Part shown: positions 39,525 to 48,439 of the stretch, one piece after another
Numbering within the stretch: position 1 is the stretch's first letter
Layout: every line of letters begins with the position of its first letter
Assembly (NCBI RefSeq): GCF_005938215.1
Contig: NZ_VCPD01000001.1
Location: forward strand, 372,001 to 436,000
Direction of reading: 5' to 3'
Source: Ruegeria sediminis
GTDB taxonomy: Bacteria; Pseudomonadota; Alphaproteobacteria; Rhodobacterales; Rhodobacteraceae
Length of the DNA stretch: 64,000 nt
Program-made: the position numbers and the translations under genes
Notes under the pieces: generated by a model
Seen by the model: only the letters and a program-made list of their open reading frames with translations
Database searches by the model: none
What the model was told of the DNA's origin: nothing

Positions 39525-40055
39525 TTATGCCGTCAGACTGCGCACCCGCCGGGACAGCCATTCGAGGTCCGGGTCATGCAGCCCGATTTCCGACAGGTGC
39601 TCGGCCGTGTTGTAAAGGTACTCGGTGTTCGGGCCCCGCCCGCCCACCGCCCGGGCGATGATGCTGGCCTGCTCTTCCAGCGGCATGCCGCCGCAATACT
39701 GTACGTGGTGGGGGTCGATCACGTAGGTCACCGCGTTCACCACCTCGCCGCAATCCAGATGCACGTCCAGCATCCGCTCGAGATAGGCCGACGAGATCAG
39801 CTCGCGCTCGCGCAGCTCGTCCAGCGTCCGCTCTTCGTGCCCACCCTCGACCGCCATCGCCAGGCCCTTGCAATGCGCGCCCTCAACCTCGTCCAAGGCC
39901 AGGACCAAGCCGGGGTTCTCCTCGGTGCCGCGATGGTGGATCGAACTCATGCAGAAGGACCGGGCATAGCCGTGCAGCACCGCCAATTCGCTGCGGGCCA
40001 CGGGAAACCCGGGATTCCACAGAAGTGATCCATATCCGAACACCCACATCGTCAT
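39525..40055 (-). CDS. ChaC-like gamma-glutamylcyclotransferase
   Basis: 176-residue gamma-glutamylcyclotransferase-fold protein of the ChaC group, which breaks glutathione (or gamma-glutamyl compounds) to 5-oxoproline and Cys-Gly. The family start MWVFGYGSLLWNPGF is clear, and Glu-rich regions around residue 70 (EERTLDELRER) and LEEQASIIARAVG follow. I chose the ATG at 40055 (MTMWVFG), with AAGGA nine bases upstream; ATG 40049 is also possible. Cytoplasmic. It is divergent from the DUF2125 gene. Confidence 0.87.
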   Translation of the reverse strand: MTMWVFGYGSLLWNPGFPVARSELAVLHGYARSFCMSSIHHRGTEENPGLVLALDEVEGAHCKGLAMAVEGGHEERTLDELRERELISSAYLERMLDVHLDCGEVVNAVTYVIDPHHVQYCGGMPLEEQASIIARAVGGRGPNTEYLYNTAEHLSEIGLHDPDLEWLSRRVRSLTA

Positions 40056-40123
40056 CGCGCTGGTCCTTGCCTTTCCCGCCCTATAAACAGCAATTCCAAA
40101 CAAGGCAAAAGAGGCCATTTTCC

Positions 40124-41125
40124 ATGAACCGCCTGGTGCGTTTGATCGTTTTCATCATCATCGCCTGGTCAGTCTACTGGTTCGTCGCGGGCTACGGTCT
40201 GCGCTCGGCGATCGCCGGCTGGTTCGAGCAGCGCCAGCAGCAGGGGTGGCAGGCCGAGTTTTCCGACATCGGAACAACCGGCTATCCCGCGCGGCACGTG
40301 ACGCGGCTTGGCGCCCCCATCCTGGCCGACCCGGCCAACGGCACCGCCTGGAGCGCGGACTGGATCGATCTGGACAGTCCCGCGATCTGGCCCGGGCGGC
40401 AGACCCTGCGCTTTGCCGACACCCCGCAGCGCCTGTCCTATTTCGACCAGACGGCCATCGTCGCCGCCCGGAACATGCAGGCCGACCTGCACCTGAAACC
40501 GGGCGTGGCCCTGATGCTCGAACGCATGGCGCTGACCTCCGATCCGTGGTCGGTCGCGCGCGACGGGAAACTGGTGGCCGGGGCGCGCAACCTGAACCTC
40601 ATCATGGTCCAGACCGAGACGCCCGAAACCTACGCCATCGTCGCCGAGGCCCAGGCGTTCACACCGGGCGAAGACCTGCGCGACCTGATGCAATCGGCGG
40701 CCTCTCTGCCGCAAGAGTTCGAGACCCTCCAGCTCGACATGACCGTGCGGTTCGACAAGCCCTGGGACAGGTCCGCGCTCGAAGAGCGCCGACCGCAGCC
40801 GGTGGTGATCGACCTTGCCCTGGCCGAGGCGAAATGGGGCGCGCTGCGGCTGTTCGCGACCGGCGAGCTGAACGTGGACGCGCAAGGCGTGCCCACCGGG
40901 GAAATCGCGCTCAAGGCGGAGAACTGGCGCGACATGGTGGCGATGGCGAATGCCGCGGGGGTCCTGCCGGATCAGGCCATCGATCCGGTCAACCGCGTGC
41001 TGAACCTGCTGGCCGGACTGGGCGGAAACCCGAACGCGCTGGACGTGTTGCTCAATTTCCGCAACGGCTACATGGCCCTCGGGCCGATACCGCTGGGCCC
41101 CGCGCCGCGCCTGATCCTGCGCTAG
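40124..41125 (+). CDS. DUF2125 family protein
   Basis: 333-residue protein of the DUF2125 family with an N-terminal signal anchor (residues about 5-25, VRLIVFIIIAWSVYWF). The rest is a beta-rich periplasmic domain with family segments TTGYPARHVTRL, AENWRDMVAMAN and the ending LGPIPLGPAPRLILR. These proteins are common in alphaproteobacteria and their function is unknown. ATG 40124 starts directly at the anchor; the longer frame upstream overlaps the divergent gene. It converges on the extensin-family gene with 13 bases between stops. Confidence 0.87.
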   Translation: MNRLVRLIVFIIIAWSVYWFVAGYGLRSAIAGWFEQRQQQGWQAEFSDIGTTGYPARHVTRLGAPILADPANGTAWSADWIDLDSPAIWPGRQTLRFADTPQRLSYFDQTAIVAARNMQADLHLKPGVALMLERMALTSDPWSVARDGKLVAGARNLNLIMVQTETPETYAIVAEAQAFTPGEDLRDLMQSAASLPQEFETLQLDMTVRFDKPWDRSALEERRPQPVVIDLALAEAKWGALRLFATGELNVDAQGVPTGEIALKAENWRDMVAMANAAGVLPDQAIDPVNRVLNLLAGLGGNPNALDVLLNFRNGYMALGPIPLGPAPRLILR

Positions 41126-41138
41126 GCCGCAGGCGCGG

Positions 41139-41996
41139 TCAGCGGCAGACCGGGCCGCTGCGGTGCCGCGCGGTATCGAAGTGGAAATGATCCTGGTGGT
41201 GGCCGTCCGAGCCGGGCCCCAGAACCGTGCCGAACGGGCCGCAGGCGCCCTTGCGCACCTGCCGCAGCAGCTTTCGCGCCGGGTCCCGCTTCCAGCCTTC
41301 GAGCACGGTCAGAACCTCGCCGTCCATCATCGTGAAGGCGGAAATGTCGATCGCCCTGCCCTTGCCGTGTTCCGAGATCCGCGCGCCCTTCTGGTTGTTG
41401 CGGGTCCGGCAGGCGTAATGCGCGGCGACCTTCAGCTCGACCACCGGCCCGCGCCGCCGAAAGGTCGGTTTGACCGTGCGTTCGACCCAATGGTTCAGCG
41501 CCTGCGCCGTGCCGCAATCCATCACCGACGGCTGGCTCAGCCGCACGCCGGAAATCGAGGTGATCTCGACCGCGTCCTTGATCCCGCATACCCCCCGCCC
41601 GGGAACCTTGCCGATCTCCTTGCCCTGGATTTCTATGTCGCCGCACACCGCGCCCTTCTTCTTCAGGCGCCTCTTGAACAGGATCTTCTGCTCAAGCGAC
41701 TCGGGCCGCAGGAACGGAAACGCCGACACGTCCGGCGCAAGCCCAGGCAGATCCGCCGGGCGGGTCGCCACCAGCAAAGCCTGCGGCGACTCCGGCCGGA
41801 TCTCGGGCCGGACGGAGAAAACCTTTTCCACGACCGCCGCCGTGTCCTCCGCCACCGCGCTTGCGGCTGCCACCAGGGCGTCCTCGGCATCGGTCCGCGA
41901 CTTGGGATGCAGCGACGCGTCGGGTGCATTCGCCGCGGCCGCCGTTGCGACAAGAGCCAGCGCGCCCAGCAAAGCCATTCCGCCCCGGCGCATCAT
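41139..41996 (-). CDS. Extensin-like C-terminal domain protein
   Basis: 285-residue exported protein with a signal peptide (about 1-22, ending AAAN) and the bacterial extensin-like C-terminal domain. Putative metal and catalytic residues resemble those of M15-type DD-peptidases: SEHGKGRAIDISAF (His and Asp, about residue 215) and DGHHQDHFHFDTA near the C-terminus. Two Cys pairs (GAVCGD, GRGVCGI and HYACRT, KGACGPF) suggest periplasmic disulfides. A cell-wall role is likely. It overlaps the tyrC stop by four bases and follows it in the operon. Confidence 0.83.
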   Translation of the reverse strand: MMRRGGMALLGALALVATAAAANAPDASLHPKSRTDAEDALVAAASAVAEDTAAVVEKVFSVRPEIRPESPQALLVATRPADLPGLAPDVSAFPFLRPESLEQKILFKRRLKKKGAVCGDIEIQGKEIGKVPGRGVCGIKDAVEITSISGVRLSQPSVMDCGTAQALNHWVERTVKPTFRRRGPVVELKVAAHYACRTRNNQKGARISEHGKGRAIDISAFTMMDGEVLTVLEGWKRDPARKLLRQVRKGACGPFGTVLGPGSDGHHQDHFHFDTARHRSGPVCR

Positions 41997-42913
41997 GACT
42001 TGGCCTTCGCGCGCCCAAAGTCCGGCGCGTCCGTATCCTGTCCGGCGTCGATGATGCCCCGCCGGATCGCCCGCGTGCGGGTGAAATAGTCGTGTAGCAA
42101 TTCGCCGTTGCCGGTGCGGATGGCCCGCTGCAACGCGAACAGTTCCTCGGTGAAGCGCCCGAGGATCTCCAGTGTCGCGTCCTTGTTGGTCAGGAACACG
42201 TCGCGCCACATCGTCGGATCCGAAGCCGCGATCCGGGTGAAGTCGCGGAAGCCCGCCGCCGAATATTTGATCACCTCGCTGTCGGTCACGCGGCGCAGGT
42301 CGTCGGCCACCCCGACCATCGTGTAGGCGATCAGGTGCGGCGTATGGCTGGTGACGGCCAGAACCAGATCGTGATGATCGGCCTCCATCTCGTCGACATT
42401 GGACCCCATCCCCTCCCACAGCGCCCGCAGCCGGGCCACCGCGTCGGGGTCGGTGCCTTCGACCGGAACCAGCAGGCACCAGCGGTTGTCGAACAACTCG
42501 GCAAAGCCCGACTCGGGGCCGGAATGCTCGGTTCCCGCCAGCGGATGGGCTGGTACAAAATGGACACCAGGGGGGATGTGAGGATGTACAGATTGGATAA
42601 CATCGCGTTTCACCGACCCCACGTCGGTCACCGTCGCCCCCGGTTTCAGGACCGGCGCGATCTCTTCGGCCACCGCCCCCATCGCGCCCACCGGCACGCA
42701 GAGTACCACCAGATCGGCCCCCTCGACCGCCTCGCGCGCGCTGTCGCAGACGCGGTCGCACAGGCCGATGCGCCGGGCTGTCTCGCGCGTCGCCTCGGAC
42801 CGGGCATAGCCCGTTACCTCGCCCGCCAGCCCGGCGCGCTTGATCGCCCAGAACATCGAAGACGCGATCAGCCCCAGCCCGATCAGTGCCACGCGGTCGT
42901 AAATCCGGCTCAT
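41993..42913 (-). CDS. tyrC: Prephenate/arogenate dehydrogenase
   Basis: 306-residue NAD(P)-dependent dehydrogenase of tyrosine synthesis. The Rossmann loop is [12 protein letters not shown] near the N-terminus; substrate-binding segments [19 protein letters not shown] (quoted as [10 protein letters not shown]) and [11 protein letters not shown] are typical. It converts prephenate or arogenate to the tyrosine precursor; which one is used cannot be told. It overlaps the stop of hisC by four bases, so aromatic and histidine/aromatic aminotransfer functions are coupled. Symbol by family similarity. Confidence 0.9.
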   Translation of the reverse strand: MSRIYDRVALIGLGLIASSMFWAIKRAGLAGEVTGYARSEATRETARRIGLCDRVCDSAREAVEGADLVVLCVPVGAMGAVAEEIAPVLKPGATVTDVGSVKRDVIQSVHPHIPPGVHFVPAHPLAGTEHSGPESGFAELFDNRWCLLVPVEGTDPDAVARLRALWEGMGSNVDEMEADHHDLVLAVTSHTPHLIAYTMVGVADDLRRVTDSEVIKYSAAGFRDFTRIAASDPTMWRDVFLTNKDATLEILGRFTEELFALQRAIRTGNGELLHDYFTRTRAIRRGIIDAGQDTDAPDFGRAKAKS

Positions 42914-43995
42914 GCGAGGCCCCCCTTGAAGGCCGTGACGGCCGCAACCACGCGGCGGCAGGCCGCTTCGTTCCCGACGGTGATGCGCAGCGCGTTCGGC
43001 AGTCCGTACCCCGCGACCCTGCGTACGATCAGTCCCTGGCTTTGCAGATGGACGTCGCAAGCCTCGGCCTCGTCCCTGTCGGCGAACCGCGCCAGTATGA
43101 AGTTGGTGCAGGAGGGGTCGGACGGTACCCCGATTTCGGCCAGGGCCGCAGCCAGCCACATGCGCAAACGGGTGTTTTCCGCACGGCAATACTCCACGTA
43201 TTCCCTGTCGCGCACGGCCGCCTCGGCGGCGAGCAATGCGGTCGAAGACAGGTTGAACGGTTGCCGGATGCGGTTCAGAACATCGATCATCGCCTTTGGC
43301 GCGTAGCCCCAGCCGACCCGCATGCCGCCGAGGCCGTAGATCTTGGAAAACGTCCGCGTCATGATGACGTTGCTGCGCGCATCGACCACGGACACGCCGC
43401 CATCGAAGCCGTCGACGAACTCGGTATAGGCCCCGTCCAGAACAAGGATGACCTGCGGCGGCAGGTCGTCGGCCAGCCGCACCACTTCCGCCTCGGGGAT
43501 CATGGTCGAAGTCGGGTTGCCTGGGTTGGTGAGGAACACGACCCTGGTATTGTCCGTGCAGGCCGCAAGGATCGCGTCCACACCGACAACGCGCTCGCGT
43601 TCTGGCACCTGAACCGGAACAGCGCCGGCCATCCGCGCCAGGATCGGGTACATGGAAAACCCGTGCTCGGTGTGGATCACCTCGTCGCCCACACCGGCAT
43701 AAGCCTGCACCACGAATTGCAGCACCTCATCGGAACCGACGCCGCAGATGATCCGCTCGGGGTCCAGCCCGTGAACCTCGCCGATCGCCGCCCGCAAGGC
43801 GTAGTGATCGGTGCTAGGATAACGGTGCAGCGTCGCGGCGCTTTCGCGCACCGCCTCGATCGCCTTGGGGCTGGGCCCGAACGGGTTTTCGTTCGAGCTA
43901 AGCTTGATGACATTGGCCACGCCCTCGACATGGGACTTGCCGCCCTGGTAGAGCGCGATGTCCATGATGCCGGGCTGCGGAGTGATCTTGTTCAT
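42910..43995 (-). CDS. hisC: Histidinol-phosphate (or aromatic) aminotransferase HisC
   Basis: 361-residue fold-type I PLP aminotransferase. The internal aldimine Lys is Lys218 in [19 protein letters not shown] (quoted in part); [11 protein letters not shown] near the N-terminus, LTNPGNPT (about 155) and DGAYTEF follow the family. In histidine synthesis it converts imidazole-acetol phosphate to histidinol phosphate. Its position upstream of tyrC, with a four-base overlap, suggests that it may also or mainly serve tyrosine/phenylalanine synthesis, as described for similar gene pairs. First gene of the hisC-tyrC-extensin unit. Confidence 0.92.
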   Translation of the reverse strand: MNKITPQPGIMDIALYQGGKSHVEGVANVIKLSSNENPFGPSPKAIEAVRESAATLHRYPSTDHYALRAAIGEVHGLDPERIICGVGSDEVLQFVVQAYAGVGDEVIHTEHGFSMYPILARMAGAVPVQVPERERVVGVDAILAACTDNTRVVFLTNPGNPTSTMIPEAEVVRLADDLPPQVILVLDGAYTEFVDGFDGGVSVVDARSNVIMTRTFSKIYGLGGMRVGWGYAPKAMIDVLNRIRQPFNLSSTALLAAEAAVRDREYVEYCRAENTRLRMWLAAALAEIGVPSDPSCTNFILARFADRDEAEACDVHLQSQGLIVRRVAGYGLPNALRITVGNEAACRRVVAAVTAFKGGLA

Positions 43996-44059
43996 GTCGG
44001 GGCTCCTTGGATGCGCCCCTCATAACGATGTCACCGACCTGAGAAAAGCTTCAAAACCC

Positions 44060-45475
44060 TCATGCGGCCTTGAAGCGCGCGGTGGCGGGGTCAGCGTCGT
44101 AGAACCGCGCGAATTCCTCGGTCCGATGCGACAGGTCGTTGACGCTGTCGATGATGAAGCGCACCGTTTCCTCGCTCATCAGGTAAGAGAAGTTCAGCCG
44201 GACCCAGCCGGGTTTCCTCATTTCTTCGCCTGCGCTCAAAGCGGCGTGCAGCGCCTCGGACGCGGCCCGGTCGATCCCCAGCAGGCGGTGGGCGTAAGGA
44301 CCTGCGCAGGCGCAACCGCCGCGCGCCTGAATGCCGTAGATGTCCGAGAGCATGCGGGTGAACAGCTGCTGGTGAACCGGCCGCCCTGCATTGTCCCGGA
44401 CAAGGAACGAGAAAATCGGCAAACGGTGCGCCTTGTCGGTGCCCAGAAGGGTGAGGTTCGGATTTCCGCCCCAGCCCTCCAGCGCCATCCGGTTGTACAA
44501 CGCCTCGCGCCGGGCGATTTCCTCGGTGCCCACGACATCCTTGACGATGAAGGCCAGCGCCGCGCGGATGTCGCCGATAACATTGGGCGTTCCCGCCTCT
44601 TCCCGTGCGGCCAGGTCGGCGCTGTAGTCGTGCCGCCAGGGCGAAACGAAGGTCACCGTGCCGCCGCCCGGCCAACTGGGGCAGGCACGTTTTACGGCGC
44701 CCGTGTTGACGGCCAGCACGCCCGAAGCGCCCGGCCCGCCGGGAAACTTGTGTGGCGAAACGACGATTGCATCCTTGCGCGCATCCGCAGGCCCCATGCT
44801 CATCGGCAGGTACGGGCCACCACCGGCATAGTCCCAGACGGCCAGCGCGCCATGCCGCTTCAACAGACGCGTGACAGGGTCCGGGTCGGTGATGATCCCT
44901 GTCACGTTCGACGCTGCGGAAAACGATCCGATCACCAGATCCGCATCGGCATTCGCAACCAGAGCCGTTTCCAGCGCCATCAGATCAGGCCCGCCCTCGG
45001 CGGCCTCGGGAATCTCGATCACTTCGGCCTTGCTCTCGCGCCACGGCAGGATGTTCGAGTGATGCTCGTAGGGGCCGATCAGGACAACCGGCCGGTCAGC
45101 CTCCCCGATTCCAAACAAGCTGACCAGCCGGTTGAGGCCCGCAGTCGCGCCGGACCCGGTGAAGATCACCGCATCCTCTCCCTTGGCGCCGATGATGCGG
45201 GCGATCTCGGCGCGCGCCTCGCGGCGCAGCCGGGTGATGTAGGACCCGCAATAAGAGGCTTCGGTGTGGCTGTTGGCATAGAACGGCAGTACATGCTCGG
45301 CCACAAACTGTTCGACTTGCCGCAGGGCGCGGCCCGAAGCGACGTAATCCGCATAGACCAGCGGCACGTCCCCGCACAGTCCGGGGATGAGAATGTTCTC
45401 ACCGATCAGTCCGTCGCGCAGGACATTGTCGTGAGTGGCGGTTTCAATCGCTGCGCGGAAATTGGACAGGGACAT
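44060..45475 (-). CDS. Class V PLP aminotransferase / cysteine-desulfurase-like protein
   Basis: 471-residue fold-type I PLP enzyme of class V (SufS/CsdA/selenocysteine-lyase-like). The PLP Lys is probably Lys243 in VSPHKFPGGPGASG; TGSGATAGLNRL (about 107) and YEHHSN resemble the cofactor pocket. Near residue 388 the segment GGCACAG carries two Cys in the place of the active-site Cys loop of cysteine desulfurases. Length is longer than SufS (about 410). Start at 45475 has AAGGAG eight bases upstream; an alternative seven residues longer exists. Divergent from an Lrp-type regulator that probably controls it. Confidence 0.8.
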   Translation of the reverse strand: MSLSNFRAAIETATHDNVLRDGLIGENILIPGLCGDVPLVYADYVASGRALRQVEQFVAEHVLPFYANSHTEASYCGSYITRLRREARAEIARIIGAKGEDAVIFTGSGATAGLNRLVSLFGIGEADRPVVLIGPYEHHSNILPWRESKAEVIEIPEAAEGGPDLMALETALVANADADLVIGSFSAASNVTGIITDPDPVTRLLKRHGALAVWDYAGGGPYLPMSMGPADARKDAIVVSPHKFPGGPGASGVLAVNTGAVKRACPSWPGGGTVTFVSPWRHDYSADLAAREEAGTPNVIGDIRAALAFIVKDVVGTEEIARREALYNRMALEGWGGNPNLTLLGTDKAHRLPIFSFLVRDNAGRPVHQQLFTRMLSDIYGIQARGGCACAGPYAHRLLGIDRAASEALHAALSAGEEMRKPGWVRLNFSYLMSEETVRFIIDSVNDLSHRTEEFARFYDADPATARFKAA

Positions 45476-45578
45476 GTAGCGGGCTCCTTCTTGCACTTTC
45501 CAATGTGATTGAGGGTGCGCGGGGAAACTTCACCTTTCTTTGTTCATTTTTTCCCATTTTTGTGTCATATGCTTCAAA
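45476..45578. promoter_or_regulatory. Shared divergent promoter region (aminotransferase / Lrp regulator)
   Basis: A 103-base AT-richer spacer between the two divergent starts, with T-rich blocks (CATTTTTTCCCATTTTTG). Lrp-type proteins usually bind such spacers and regulate both their own gene and the neighbour. No precise operator was assigned. Confidence 0.45.
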
Positions 45579-46040
45579 ATGAGCAAAACTTTGGATCATA
45601 TTGACATGCGCATGTTGCGCGAACTGCAACAGGACGCCACTTTGTCCCAACGGGATCTGGCCGATCGGGTCGGCCTGTCACAAAACGCCTGCTGGCGGCG
45701 GTTGAAGGCGCTGACCGACGGCGGCGTGCTCAAGGGCTCTACTGCCCGGATCGCGCGGGAAAAACTGGGACTGAAACTGGTTGTCTTCGTCATGCTGCGC
45801 ACGCGCCACCATTCGAAGGACTGGCTGCAGGCCTTTCGCAACCACGTGCTGACCATTCCCGAAGTGGTCGATTTCCACCGCATCGGCGGCGATTACGACT
45901 ATCAGCTCAAGGTGGTGACGCAGGATATGACGACCTATGACAAGGTCTACCAACGGCTGATCGAAAAGGTCGAACTGGACAGCGTGACCTCGTATTTCGC
46001 GATGGAGGCGATTGCCGAGGGACGGCCCTTGCCGCTTTGA
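45579..46040 (+). CDS. Lrp/AsnC family transcriptional regulator
   Basis: 153-residue regulator: an N-terminal helix-turn-helix (residues about 5-50; DHIDMRMLRELQQDATLS then RDLADRVGLSQNACWRRL, quoted in parts) and a C-terminal RAM/ligand-binding beta domain with TIPEVVDFHRIGGDYDYQLKV (in part). It should bind an amino acid and act as a dimer or octamer on DNA. It is divergent from the class V aminotransferase gene, which is its likely target. The stop lies only four bases from the stop of the convergent acyltransferase gene. Confidence 0.92.
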   Translation: MSKTLDHIDMRMLRELQQDATLSQRDLADRVGLSQNACWRRLKALTDGGVLKGSTARIAREKLGLKLVVFVMLRTRHHSKDWLQAFRNHVLTIPEVVDFHRIGGDYDYQLKVVTQDMTTYDKVYQRLIEKVELDSVTSYFAMEAIAEGRPLPL

Positions 46041-46044
46041 CGGG

Positions 46045-46548
46045 TCAAACCGGTGGGAAATCCGCCTCGGACAGAAAGCGCGCCTTGCCTTCGGCGCGCT
46101 CGAAATCAATGTGCAGGATCCGCCGCGTCTTGTTCCCTTCCTTGACGCGCCGGAAGAAAAACTCGCGTTCTGCAAAGTTGCCCGGCTGCATGATCCACCT
46201 AGTCAAACCCGCCGCCATGCCCTTGTAGGGGGCGATCAGGTCGACAAGCCAAAGCCGGTCGCCCGACTTCCAGTCATCGAAGCTCAACACCTCGACATTG
46301 ACCAGCCGGGCCTCGGCGTTCGAGTTCAGATAAGCCCAGGAAAACATGGCCCGGGGAACACCGTCGAAGCGAAATATCCGAAACTGCCCCAGCTCCACAG
46401 GGGGTTCCACCGCTGCCCGCAGATTCGCGACACTCATGCCGGCATGATGTGGGCTGCGCAAAGCCAGGAACATCACGTCGCCATACACGCGCAGCTTTTC
46501 CTGCGAGGGGTACTCGGCCCCCTGTTGCTGACCACTGCCCGCGTTCAA
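46045..46548 (-). CDS. RTX toxin-activating lysine-acyltransferase-like protein (HlyC family)
   Basis: 167-residue protein similar to HlyC/CyaC, which transfer a fatty acyl group from acyl-ACP to lysines of RTX protoxins. The catalytic His is probably His35 in RSPHH (HlyC: His23 in NSPLH) and the conserved Asp is Asp103 in LVDLIAPY (HlyC: Asp92); RAMFSWAYLN and DDWKSGDRLW match the family. The ATG overlaps the stop of the upstream Hint-domain gene by four bases, so both are made together. No RTX toxin gene is in the window, so the acylated partner is unknown; the Hint protein is the obvious candidate. Confidence 0.85.
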   Translation of the reverse strand: MNAGSGQQQGAEYPSQEKLRVYGDVMFLALRSPHHAGMSVANLRAAVEPPVELGQFRIFRFDGVPRAMFSWAYLNSNAEARLVNVEVLSFDDWKSGDRLWLVDLIAPYKGMAAGLTRWIMQPGNFAEREFFFRRVKEGNKTRRILHIDFERAEGKARFLSEADFPPV

Positions 46549-47486
46549 ATCTCGACCTGCGTCAGCAATTTGGCTTCCTTGACTCTCGCCACGAAACGCG
46601 CGGTCATTCTGTATCCCGAATCCGCCTCGATTTCGGGAAACAGTTCAAGCAATTCCGCCCGCATGTCCGCGTCGATCGCTCCCAGGGAATAGTCCGCGGG
46701 ATGAAAACTCTCGGTCGGGGTTCCATTCGTGAAGATCACCTGATGGCTGTCGAACAGCACGTGGTAATAGTCGACGTCCTCGACCGTGTCGTCGACGTAG
46801 ATGTTCTGCCCATCAACCAATCCCTTGGCGGGAACGAGGGCTTCGTCCTCACCCAGGAAAAGCTGGACCCGCCAGTCGCCGATCAGCACTCGATGCTGCG
46901 GCGAGACAAGCAAATCCTGTTTCGGCCGCCCGTCGCCAAGCGCTCCGGCGGTAATCCGAATTGGCCGCAGGTTGGGATTGTCCTGCAGATCGCCGGCGGT
47001 CAATGAGCGTGATCCCACCCATCGAATCCGTTGCATCCCGTCATCCACCGTCGGCACCAGGTCGCCAACCCTCAGATCTTCCACGGGAACTTGGCCTTTC
47101 TCGGTTTTGACCAACGTACCCCCGGCCAGGCAGATCAGCAGAGTGACCGTGACCGTATCGTCGTCCGACTGGCTTCCCGTCCTCCCGACGATCGTGAACG
47201 AGACCGTCTGATCGACGCCGCTCTGGATCACGGCCTGTCGGTCGATATCGAAAGAAAAGCTGCCATCCGGATTCAGAACGAAATTGTTCGTGTAGGTGCC
47301 GAAATTGGCGCTGAACTGGGCGATCGAGTAACTGTTGGCCTCACCAACGGACTGACCAGTGACGAGGCTGACGAGATCGAAATCGCCCGTGACCGTCGTG
47401 ACGGATGGGTCGGACAGATCGGCTGTCATGGTCCAGTCTGACGGGCCGCCCGCGTAGCCAGTAACTTCTCCGATGTTGTAGCCCAT
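46545..47486 (-). CDS. Hint-domain protein with N-terminal VCBS/cadherin-like domain
   Basis: 313-residue protein. Residues about 30-118 form a beta-rich, Asp-rich domain (TVTGDFDLVS, GSFSFDID, QTVSFTIV, DDDTVTVTL) like VCBS/cadherin repeats. From Cys119 a Hint (hedgehog/intein) domain begins with CLAGGTLVKTEKGQVPVEDL; later blocks are SPQHRVLI (His198) and HVLFDSHQVIF ... TESF (His242, Asp246, His248), the intein-type splicing blocks. Such domains cleave themselves at the Cys. No signal peptide. It is co-translated with the HlyC-like acyltransferase, so the pair may form a modified secreted protein. Confidence 0.85.
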   Translation of the reverse strand: MGYNIGEVTGYAGGPSDWTMTADLSDPSVTTVTGDFDLVSLVTGQSVGEANSYSIAQFSANFGTYTNNFVLNPDGSFSFDIDRQAVIQSGVDQTVSFTIVGRTGSQSDDDTVTVTLLICLAGGTLVKTEKGQVPVEDLRVGDLVPTVDDGMQRIRWVGSRSLTAGDLQDNPNLRPIRITAGALGDGRPKQDLLVSPQHRVLIGDWRVQLFLGEDEALVPAKGLVDGQNIYVDDTVEDVDYYHVLFDSHQVIFTNGTPTESFHPADYSLGAIDADMRAELLELFPEIEADSGYRMTARFVARVKEAKLLTQVEI

Positions 47487-47581
47487 TCGCGCTGCTCCCC
47501 GGCATCCGTTCCAGTTGCCGCTGGCCTGTCACCTGATATCCTGTATCGGCCCTGTTCTACCCGCTTTTGGGAAGCGGTTCC

Positions 47582-47613
47582 AAAGAAAAAAGCCGCGCTG
47601 ATCGCGCGGCTTT
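47582..47613 (-). terminator. Rho-independent terminator after rpsD
   Basis: 10-bp stem AAAGCCGCGC / GCGCGGCTTT around a five-base loop, with a T-rich tail (complement of AAAGAAAAA). Located about 24 bases past the rpsD stop. Confidence 0.85.
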
Positions 47614-47636
47614 CGCATTCCGTTGGTCGGCGAAGA

Positions 47637-48257
47637 TCAGTTCTTCGCGTAGAATTCGACCACCAGGTTCGGTTCCATCATGACCGGGTACGGCACATCG
47701 CCCAGGGCGGGTGTGCGCACGAAGGTGGCGGTCATCTTGGAGTGGTCGGCGTCGATGTAATCCGGCACGTCGCGCTCGGCCAGCGAAACGGCTTCCAGAA
47801 CGGCTGCCAGTTGCTTGGACTTGTCGCGGACCTCGATCACGTCGCCTTCCTTGACCCGGTAGGACGGGATGTTCACGCGCTTGCCGTTCACCTTGACGTG
47901 GCCGTGGTTCACGAACTGGCGGGCGGCGAACACGGTCGGCACGAATTTCGCACGGTAGACGACGGCGTCCAGACGGCTTTCCAGCAGGCCGATCAGGTTT
48001 TCACCGGTGTCGCCGCGGACCCGCTCGGCCTCGGCGTAGATGCGGCGGAACTGCTTCTCGGTCAGGTCGCCGTAGTAGCCCTTGAGCTTCTGCTTGGCGC
48101 GCAGCTGAAGGCCAAAGTCCGACAGCTTGCCCTTGCGGCGCTGGCCGTGCTGGCCGGGGCCGTATTCGCGGCGGTTCACCGGGGATTTCGGACGGCCCCA
48201 GATGTTTTCGCCCATCCGGCGGTCGATTTTGTACTTGGCAGACGTGCGTTTGGTCAC
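47637..48257 (-). CDS. rpsD: 30S ribosomal protein S4
   Basis: 206-residue primary rRNA-binding protein of the small subunit, also able to repress translation of its own operon in some bacteria. Family segments: [19 protein letters not shown] (in part) at the N-terminus and the S4 RNA-binding domain [11 protein letters not shown] ... [22 protein letters not shown] (in part) in the second half. It starts with GTG, preceded by AAGGAG and a seven-base spacer. It has its own promoter and terminator, lying as a single gene between the Hint-domain gene and the next hypothetical. Confidence 0.98.
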   Translation of the reverse strand: MTKRTSAKYKIDRRMGENIWGRPKSPVNRREYGPGQHGQRRKGKLSDFGLQLRAKQKLKGYYGDLTEKQFRRIYAEAERVRGDTGENLIGLLESRLDAVVYRAKFVPTVFAARQFVNHGHVKVNGKRVNIPSYRVKEGDVIEVRDKSKQLAAVLEAVSLAERDVPDYIDADHSKMTATFVRTPALGDVPYPVMMEPNLVVEFYAKN

Positions 48258-48377
48258 GGCTGATCTCCTTCAGTTTTGGTCGAAGCCCATACAGGCCACT
48301 ATGAAGGGCGTTGTCCTCTTGGGTTTCCCCATGACAGGCATCCCCTTGCGGGGGCCACCAACACCAATGAAGCCGCG

Positions 48378-48405
48378 CTTATATCCGCGTTGTTGGGAGA
48401 GTCAA
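48378..48405 (-). promoter_or_regulatory. Probable sigma-70-type promoter of rpsD
   Basis: TTGACT (48400-48405) and TATAAG (48378-48383) on the minus strand, 16 bases apart. The leader to the GTG start is about 120 bases and contains GC-rich dyads that could bind S4. Confidence 0.6.
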
Positions 48406-48439
48406 CATGGCGATGCGATAGAAACGAACTTTCCCGGGC

